In this document: in pieces, positions 55,531-64,000 of the stretch
How positions within the stretch are numbered: position 1 is the first letter of the stretch
How the letters are laid out: every line of letters starts with the position of its first letter
Assembly (NCBI RefSeq): GCF_016746085.1
Contig: NZ_JAERTZ010000026.1
Span: 124,001 to 188,000 of the forward strand
Direction of reading: 5' to 3'
From: Zobellella iuensis
GTDB lineage: Bacteria; Pseudomonadota; Gammaproteobacteria; Enterobacterales; Aeromonadaceae
Length of the DNA stretch: 64,000 nt
Translations under genes and position numbers: made by a program
The notes under the pieces: generated by a model
Database searches by the model: none
What the model saw: the letters and a program-made list of their open reading frames with translations, nothing else
What the model was told of the DNA's origin: nothing

Positions 55531-58406
55531 AACTCCACCCGGTTGCGGCCCTCGCGCTTGGCCCGGTACAGGGCCTTGTCGGCGCAGGACAGCAGCTTGT
55601 CTTCGTCGGGCAGGGTGCCCGCCTCCGCCAGCCCCAGGCTGACGCTCAGGCACAGGCCGGCGGCGATGGGGCCGCAGTCCATTTCCTCAATGGCCCGGCG
55701 CACCCGTTCGCAGATGCGGCGGGCATCCTCGACGGTGGTGCCCGGCAACAGCAGGGTGAACTCTTCTCCGCCCCAGCGCGCCGCCAGATCCCCGGCCCGC
55801 AGCTCGCGCCGCAATACCGCGGCCACCGCCTGGATGGCCTGGTCGCCCACCGCATGGGACCAGCGATCGTTCACCTGCTTGAAATGGTCGATGTCCAGCA
55901 CCGCCAGGCACAGCGGCGCCGTGCCCCGGCTGGCCCAGGCCGCCTGCAGCCCTTCGTCGAAGGCCCGGCGATTGGCCAGGCCGGTCAGCTGGTCTTCCCG
56001 CGCCTGGCGCTCGAACGCCTGGGACTGGCGTTGCAGCTCGCCGGTCTTCTCCGCCACCTGCTGCTCCAGCTGTTCGGCCCGCCGCCGCAGCAGCCGCAGG
56101 CGCAACCGCATCAGCAGCCAGACACCGCCCAGGCCCAGGGCAGCCAGGCTCCACCAGAACAGGGACCGCTGCCAGAAAAAGGGCGCTATGGTAAAGGCCA
56201 GGCGGGCTTCCTGTTCGCTCCAGTCACCGTAGGGATAGGCCGCCGCCACCCGGAACAGATAACGCCCCGGCGGCAGGTTGGTGTACTCGGCCTGGGTCTG
56301 GTGCTCACGCGGCACCCAATCCTGATCGAAGCCTTCCAGCAGGGTACGGTAGCGGATGCGCTCCGGCATCACGTAGCCCAGGCCGGCAAAGCGCAATTGC
56401 AGGCGCTCGCTGCCCGCCGCCAGCCGCTGGGGGCCCGCTATCCCCGTCGACTGGCCGTTGACCTCCACCCCCTCCAGCACCACCGGCAGCCGGCTCCGGC
56501 CAAAGTCGGCCAGCCGCTCCGGCTGCACCCGGGCCACGCCCTTGGCGGTGGCAATCCAGACGCTGCCGTCGGCGGCCTGCACCGCCGCCGGGCCCGAGCC
56601 GCCGTTGGCCTGGCTGCTGGCCATGCCGTCCCCTTCCCCGAACAGCTCGAAGCCAACCTGCGCCAGCTCGCCGTCGGCCACCCGGTGGGCATCGGCCTGC
56701 TCAATGCGGATAATGCCCCTGTTGGTGGTCAGCCAGAGCCCGCCCAGCCGGTCCGCCACGGGCTGGAACATCTTCTCCACCGGCAGGCCGTGCCGGCGCC
56801 CCACCACCGCCAGGTTGCCGTCCCGGTAGCGGTAGCGCAGCAGGCCCCGGTCGGTGGCCATCCACAGGTGGCGGCCATCCGGCTCCTGGTAAAAGCCGAA
56901 GGCGTACTCGGCGTTTTCCTGGCTGTTGAGGTAGAGCGGCGTGACGGTGCCGTCGCGCACCCGGGCCGCCCCCACCCCGGTCCCCACCCAGATATCGCCG
57001 TTCACCGCCTCGAACAGGTTCATCACAAAGTCGCCGGGCAGGCCGTCCGCCTGGGTATAGGTGCGGATGCCGTCCTCCGCCAGCCGGTTCAACCCCTTGG
57101 CGGTGCCCACCCAGAGGCTACCGTCCCGGGCCGGCAACACGGCCCGCACCTCGTTGGCGCCGAGGCCGCTCTCCCGGTCGAGGATCTCCGCCAGCTCTCC
57201 GTCCTGCAGCCGCAACAGGCCATGGGTATAGGTCCCCACCCACAGCTCGCCTCGCCGGCCTTCGGCCAGGCTGAGCACGGAGGGAATGCCGCCATCGGGC
57301 AGGCGCAGCGGCAGGCTGGTGATGCTGTCACCGCGGATCTGGCTGAACCCGTTGCTGCTGCCCACCCAGACCGAGCCGTCGCTGTGGGCCAGCACGGTGC
57401 GCACATAGTTGCCGGCCAGGCCGTCGTCCTGGGTGTAGCTGGTGAAGGGGGCGTCGCGCAACCGCAGCAGGCCGCCATTGGTGCCCACCCAGATGCTGCG
57501 CTCGGCGTCCTGGAACAGCGACACCACCCGCTTGTCCGGCAGCCCCTGCGCCAGCCCCAGGCGCTCCAGGCCAAACCGGCTGACCCGGACCAGCCCCCGG
57601 TCGATGGTACCCAGCCAGAGGGAACCTTCGTCATCCAGCAGCAGACTGCTGACGGCCTCCCCCGCCAGGGCCGGTGAATGGGGCCGGGCGCTGTCGTCCT
57701 CCCACGCATAGAGCCCCTGCTCGGAGCCGATCAGCAGGCGCCCCCGCTCGTCGTGCAGCAGGGCCAGCACCGGCACCGGCGGCACCCCGGGCACCACGGC
57801 CACCTCGCCGTCCCGGATCCAGGCCAGGCCCTGGGAGGTGCCGGCCCATATCCGCCCGTCGTCGTCTTCCAGCAGGCGGTAGACCCCGGCCCCGGGCAGG
57901 CCCTCGGCCACGCCGTAGTGGTGCTCGCCCCCGCCGTCGCGCATATAGATGCCCTCGCCCTCGGTGGCGAACCACAAGCGACCACGGCGGTCGCGCAGCA
58001 CATGGTTGACCATGGCGGCCACCGGCGGCTCGGCCGTCCAGCGCTGCTGCTCGTAGCGGCTGACGCCGCCCCGTGCCCCGGCCACCAGCACACCCTGGCC
58101 GTCCGGCGTCAGGCTGCGCAGCCCGGAGTCGGGCAGGCCGGTGTGCTCGCCCCGCTCGAACACCCTGAACTCCCGGCCGTTGTAACGGGCCACCCCTTCC
58201 CAGGTGGCAAACCACAGGTAGCCTTCGCTGGTCTGGGCGATGGCGTTGATGGAGTTGTGGGGCAGGCCGTTGCGGGTGGTCCAGGTGTCCTGGTAATAGT
58301 GGGAAAGCGGCGCCTGGGCGGCAGAAAGGGAGGATGACAATAGCAGCAGCAGGCCGAGGAGCCGGTTGAATCGACGAAGGAGAGGCGGCGGGATCTTGAG
58401 CTTCAT
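55521..58406 (-). CDS. Periplasmic beta-propeller sensor diguanylate cyclase
   Basis: The 961-residue protein has a signal peptide or anchor (about 12-32) and a large periplasmic region of two-component-regulator propeller repeats (many LWVGT/IWAGT-type blades). A Y_Y_Y domain and one membrane helix (about residues 738-758) follow, then a coiled-coil linker and a GGDEF domain. The active site is GGEEF (879-883), and an inhibitory-site RxxD (870-873) lies five residues before it, so the enzyme should make c-di-GMP with product inhibition. I start at ATG 58406 (MKLKIPPPLL). It overlaps tilS. Confidence 0.92.
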   Translation of the reverse strand: MKLKIPPPLLRRFNRLLGLLLLLSSSLSAAQAPLSHYYQDTWTTRNGLPHNSINAIAQTSEGYLWFATWEGVARYNGREFRVFERGEHTGLPDSGLRSLTPDGQGVLVAGARGGVSRYEQQRWTAEPPVAAMVNHVLRDRRGRLWFATEGEGIYMRDGGGEHHYGVAEGLPGAGVYRLLEDDDGRIWAGTSQGLAWIRDGEVAVVPGVPPVPVLALLHDERGRLLIGSEQGLYAWEDDSARPHSPALAGEAVSSLLLDDEGSLWLGTIDRGLVRVSRFGLERLGLAQGLPDKRVVSLFQDAERSIWVGTNGGLLRLRDAPFTSYTQDDGLAGNYVRTVLAHSDGSVWVGSSNGFSQIRGDSITSLPLRLPDGGIPSVLSLAEGRRGELWVGTYTHGLLRLQDGELAEILDRESGLGANEVRAVLPARDGSLWVGTAKGLNRLAEDGIRTYTQADGLPGDFVMNLFEAVNGDIWVGTGVGAARVRDGTVTPLYLNSQENAEYAFGFYQEPDGRHLWMATDRGLLRYRYRDGNLAVVGRRHGLPVEKMFQPVADRLGGLWLTTNRGIIRIEQADAHRVADGELAQVGFELFGEGDGMASSQANGGSGPAAVQAADGSVWIATAKGVARVQPERLADFGRSRLPVVLEGVEVNGQSTGIAGPQRLAAGSERLQLRFAGLGYVMPERIRYRTLLEGFDQDWVPREHQTQAEYTNLPPGRYLFRVAAAYPYGDWSEQEARLAFTIAPFFWQRSLFWWSLAALGLGGVWLLMRLRLRLLRRRAEQLEQQVAEKTGELQRQSQAFERQAREDQLTGLANRRAFDEGLQAAWASRGTAPLCLAVLDIDHFKQVNDRWSHAVGDQAIQAVAAVLRRELRAGDLAARWGGEEFTLLLPGTTVEDARRICERVRRAIEEMDCGPIAAGLCLSVSLGLAEAGTLPDEDKLLSCADKALYRAKREGRNRVELWS

Positions 58407-58557
58407 GGCGAGAACTTCATACCTCTGGTCCAATACGTTCGTCGTGCCCGGTCGAATCAATTCGACCCTACACTGGGGTGAGGCGTCAGAGGGAATGGAA
58501 CAACGGAGGAGGCGGGAAGGGCTCTTCACACCTCTCCCCTCCCACCTCACCTTTTCA
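58407..58557 (-). other. accA-cyclase intergenic region with MITE end fragment
   Basis: This 151-bp gap holds GGTCGAATCAATTCGACCCTAC at 58451-58472, the right end of the MITE-like element seen at 52725. No promoter could be assigned with confidence; the cyclase/tilS pair may use read-through from accA. Confidence 0.6.
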
Positions 58558-59514
58558 TCAGCAGTAACCGTATTTCATCAGCCGCTGGTAACGTTGTTCC
58601 AGCAAGGTGTCGGTATCGAGCAGCTCCAGGGCGCTCAGATCGGCCTGCAACCGGGCCTTGAGCCGCTCGGCCATCAGCCAGGGGTTGCTGTGGGCACCGC
58701 CCATGGGCTCTTCCACCACGTTGTCGATAAGCTTCAGTTCGTGGATACGCTCGGCGGTGATGCCCATGGCTTCCGCCGCCACCGAGGCCTTGTCGGCGCT
58801 CTTCCACAGGATGGAGGCGCAGCCTTCCGGCGAGATCACCGAGTAGGTGGAATACTGCAGCATGTTGACCCGGTCGCCCACGCCGATGGCCAGGGCGCCC
58901 CCGGAGCCGCCCTCGCCGATCACGGTGCAGACGATGGGGGTCTTGAGCCCGGCCATCACCTTGAGGTTACGGGCGATGGCCTCGGACTGGCCGCGCTCTT
59001 CCGCCCCCACGCCCGGATAGGCGCCGGGGGTGTCGATAAAGGTGAGGATCGGCATCTTGAAGCGCTCGGCCATTTCCATCAGCCGCAACGCCTTGCGGTA
59101 GCCCTCGGGACGGGGCATGCCGAAGTTGCGCTTGATCTTCTCCTTGGTTTCCCGTCCCTTCTGCTGGCCGATCACCATCACCGGACGGCCCTCGAAACGG
59201 GCCACGCCACCGACGATGGCCTTGTCGTCCGCGTAGGCGCGATCCCCGGCCAGTTCGTCGAACTCACCGAACATCATCTCGATATAGTCCAGGGTATAGG
59301 GGCGGCGCGGATGCCGGGCCAGCTGGGAGATCTGCCAGGGGCCCAGGTTGCTGAACACCTTGCGGGTCAGCTCGTCCCGCTTCACCTCCAGGCGCTTGAC
59401 CTCTTCGTCCAGGTCGATGTCCAGGCCGTCCCCTTCGCTGACATGACGGAGTTCTTCAATTTGGGCCTGAAGCTCTGCGATGGGTTGTTCAAAATCCAGA
59501 AAATGGTGGCTCAT
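58558..59514 (-). CDS. accA: Acetyl-CoA carboxylase carboxyltransferase subunit alpha
   Basis: AccA and AccD transfer the carboxyl group from biotin to acetyl-CoA, the first step of fatty acid synthesis. The 318-residue product (E. coli 319) has a leading coiled coil and the crotonase-like core with [19 protein letters not shown]. It starts 9 bp after dnaE, as part of the lpxB-rnhB-dnaE-accA cluster. Confidence 0.97.
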   Translation of the reverse strand: MSHHFLDFEQPIAELQAQIEELRHVSEGDGLDIDLDEEVKRLEVKRDELTRKVFSNLGPWQISQLARHPRRPYTLDYIEMMFGEFDELAGDRAYADDKAIVGGVARFEGRPVMVIGQQKGRETKEKIKRNFGMPRPEGYRKALRLMEMAERFKMPILTFIDTPGAYPGVGAEERGQSEAIARNLKVMAGLKTPIVCTVIGEGGSGGALAIGVGDRVNMLQYSTYSVISPEGCASILWKSADKASVAAEAMGITAERIHELKLIDNVVEEPMGGAHSNPWLMAERLKARLQADLSALELLDTDTLLEQRYQRLMKYGYC

Positions 59515-59523
59515 AGGTCCCCT

Positions 59524-62993
<3,470 letters not shown>

Positions 62994-62997
<4 letters not shown>

Positions 62998-63590
62998 CGC
63001 TCCTCCGCCAGGGCCAGGGCCACCGGCCTGAAACTGCGCCTGTGTTCGGGCAGGGCACCGAAGCGGGCCAGGGCGGCCAGGTGTTCCTGGGTGGGGTAGC
63101 CCTTGTGGCGGGCAAAACCATATTGGGGATGGCGGGCGTCGAGCGCCACCATCTCCTGATCCCGGGCCACCTTGGCCAGGATGGAGGCGGCACTGATCTC
63201 GGCCACCCGGCTGTCGCCCTTCACCACGGCCTGGGCCGGCATCGGCAAGACCGGGCAGCGGTTGCCGTCGATAAACACAAAACCGGGTTGCACGCCCAGC
63301 GCCGCCACCGCCCGCTGCATGGCCAGCAGGGTGGCATGAAGAATGTTCAGTTCATCGATCTCGCCGGGCGAGCAACGGCCAATGGCCCAGGCCAGGGCCC
63401 GCTCACGGATAAGGGGGGCCAACTGCTCGCGTTTTTTCTCGCTGATTTTCTTGGAGTCGGCCAAGCCGGGAATGGGACGGCAAGGGTCGAGGATCACCGC
63501 GGCGGTGACCACGTCCCCCACCAGGGGGCCGCGCCCGACTTCGTCCACACCGGCGACCAGGACGTTTGCGGGGTAGATGATGTCGCTCAT
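62994..63590 (-). CDS. rnhB: Ribonuclease HII
   Basis: RNase HII cuts RNA-DNA hybrids and single ribonucleotides in DNA. The 198-residue product has the catalytic N-terminal motif [16 protein letters not shown] and the later [21 protein letters not shown]. It overlaps lpxB upstream and dnaE downstream by 4 bp each. Confidence 0.97.
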
Positions 63591-64000
63591 GGCTGCCGGG
63601 CCAGCTCCAGTACCGCCAGGGCAGCCTGTTCATCGGCGTTGCAGCGGATCTGTTTATGCAACCGGGTAAAGCGGGCAATCAGCTCGCTGTTGTCGTGTTC
63701 CAGCAGCTTGCCTACCTCGTCCACGATATGGCCCGGGGTGCATTCGTGCTGGATCAGCTCCGCCACCAGGGTCTGGTCGGCCAGCAAGTTGGGCAGGGAC
63801 ACATGCTCGGTCTTGACCAGGCGCTGGGCCAGCCAGTAGCTGAAGTCCTTGAGCTTGTAGCCCACCACCATGGGTTTCTTGGCCAGCATGGCCTCCAGAG
63901 TGGCGGTGCCCGACGCCAGCAGGACCACGTCGGCGGCGGTCATCACCTCCCGCCCCCGGCCTTCCACCAGGGTGATATCCAGGGTCGGTGCCACCTGCTG
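63587..64000 (-). CDS. lpxB: Lipid-A-disaccharide synthase LpxB, 3' part
   Basis: Only the last ~137 codons are in the window; the gene runs off the right edge. LpxB joins UDP-2,3-diacylglucosamine and lipid X in lipid A synthesis at the inner membrane. The visible C-terminal GT-B half has [13 protein letters not shown], then [12 protein letters not shown] and VSLPNLLA, all characteristic of LpxB. The GTG at 63994 is an internal codon. The stop overlaps rnhB. Confidence 0.95.
   Translation of the reverse strand, partial: QQVAPTLDITLVEGRGREVMTAADVVLLASGTATLEAMLAKKPMVVGYKLKDFSYWLAQRLVKTEHVSLPNLLADQTLVAELIQHECTPGHIVDEVGKLLEHDNSELIARFTRLHKQIRCNADEQAALAVLELARQP

Overview
The window is chromosomal DNA of a GC-rich gammaproteobacterium. 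The gene content and order (arcA, a YjtD-type methylase and thrLABC; agcS next to talB; lpxB-rnhB-dnaE-accA-tilS; proS-trmO-rcsF; rnm-yciO-rluB divergent from trp) match the Enterobacterales/Aeromonadales/Vibrionales side of the class. The high GC, a copper nitrite reductase and the general gene set suggest a marine or brackish Oceanimonas/Zobellella-type member of the Aeromonadaceae; that placement is inference.

Layout. 1-4.7 kb: end of cmoA, cmoB (tRNA wobble uridine modification), then a lipoprotein / transglutaminase-7TM / ATP-grasp trio. 4.7-7.2 kb, minus strand: rnm, yciO, rluB. 7.2-14.1 kb: complete trp operon with promoter, a three-Trp leader peptide and attenuator, then trpE, trpG, trpD, trpCF, trpB, trpA. 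14.1-22.1 kb: an accessory segment holding a PIN toxin/HTH antitoxin pair with a repeat-covered promoter, then a tight three-gene operon of a methyltransferase and two large PLD-nuclease/SF2-helicase proteins. This segment is the best candidate for an undescribed (probably anti-mobile-element) system. 22.1-24.5 kb: nucleoside deaminase, a Ca/Na antiporter behind a probable yybP-ykoY manganese riboswitch, and a small Gly/Asn-rich exported protein. 24.7-27.5 kb: FNR-box-driven denitrification cluster (NirK fused to cytochrome c, NirV-like protein, SCO copper chaperone).

27.5-37.8 kb: yceH, a chemoreceptor, an isochorismatase-like hydrolase, agcS, talB, a DUF3545 protein, ung, a dicarboxylate/amino-acid symporter and tesB. 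37.9-38.4 kb holds no protein gene but encodes a CsrB-type sRNA on the minus strand with about 27 GGA motifs and an upstream GacA/UvrY-like box. 38.6-43.6 kb: thrLABC with leader peptide and attenuator. 43.6-47.9 kb: YjtD-type methyltransferase, aceK, rraA, arcA. 48-49.3 kb: an MBL/beta-CASP nuclease gene broken by an internal deletion. Then tRNA-Gly(CCC), rcsF, trmO, proS, a patatin-like lipase, tilS, a periplasmic-sensor diguanylate cyclase, accA, dnaE, rnhB and the end of lpxB.

Intergenic DNA carries three repeat classes: heptanucleotide tandem arrays at gene 3' ends, a roughly 66-bp palindromic MITE-like element, and a roughly 100-bp REP-like hairpin element. Control by attenuation, riboswitch, FNR/CRP-type sites and Csr RNA can all be read directly from the sequence.
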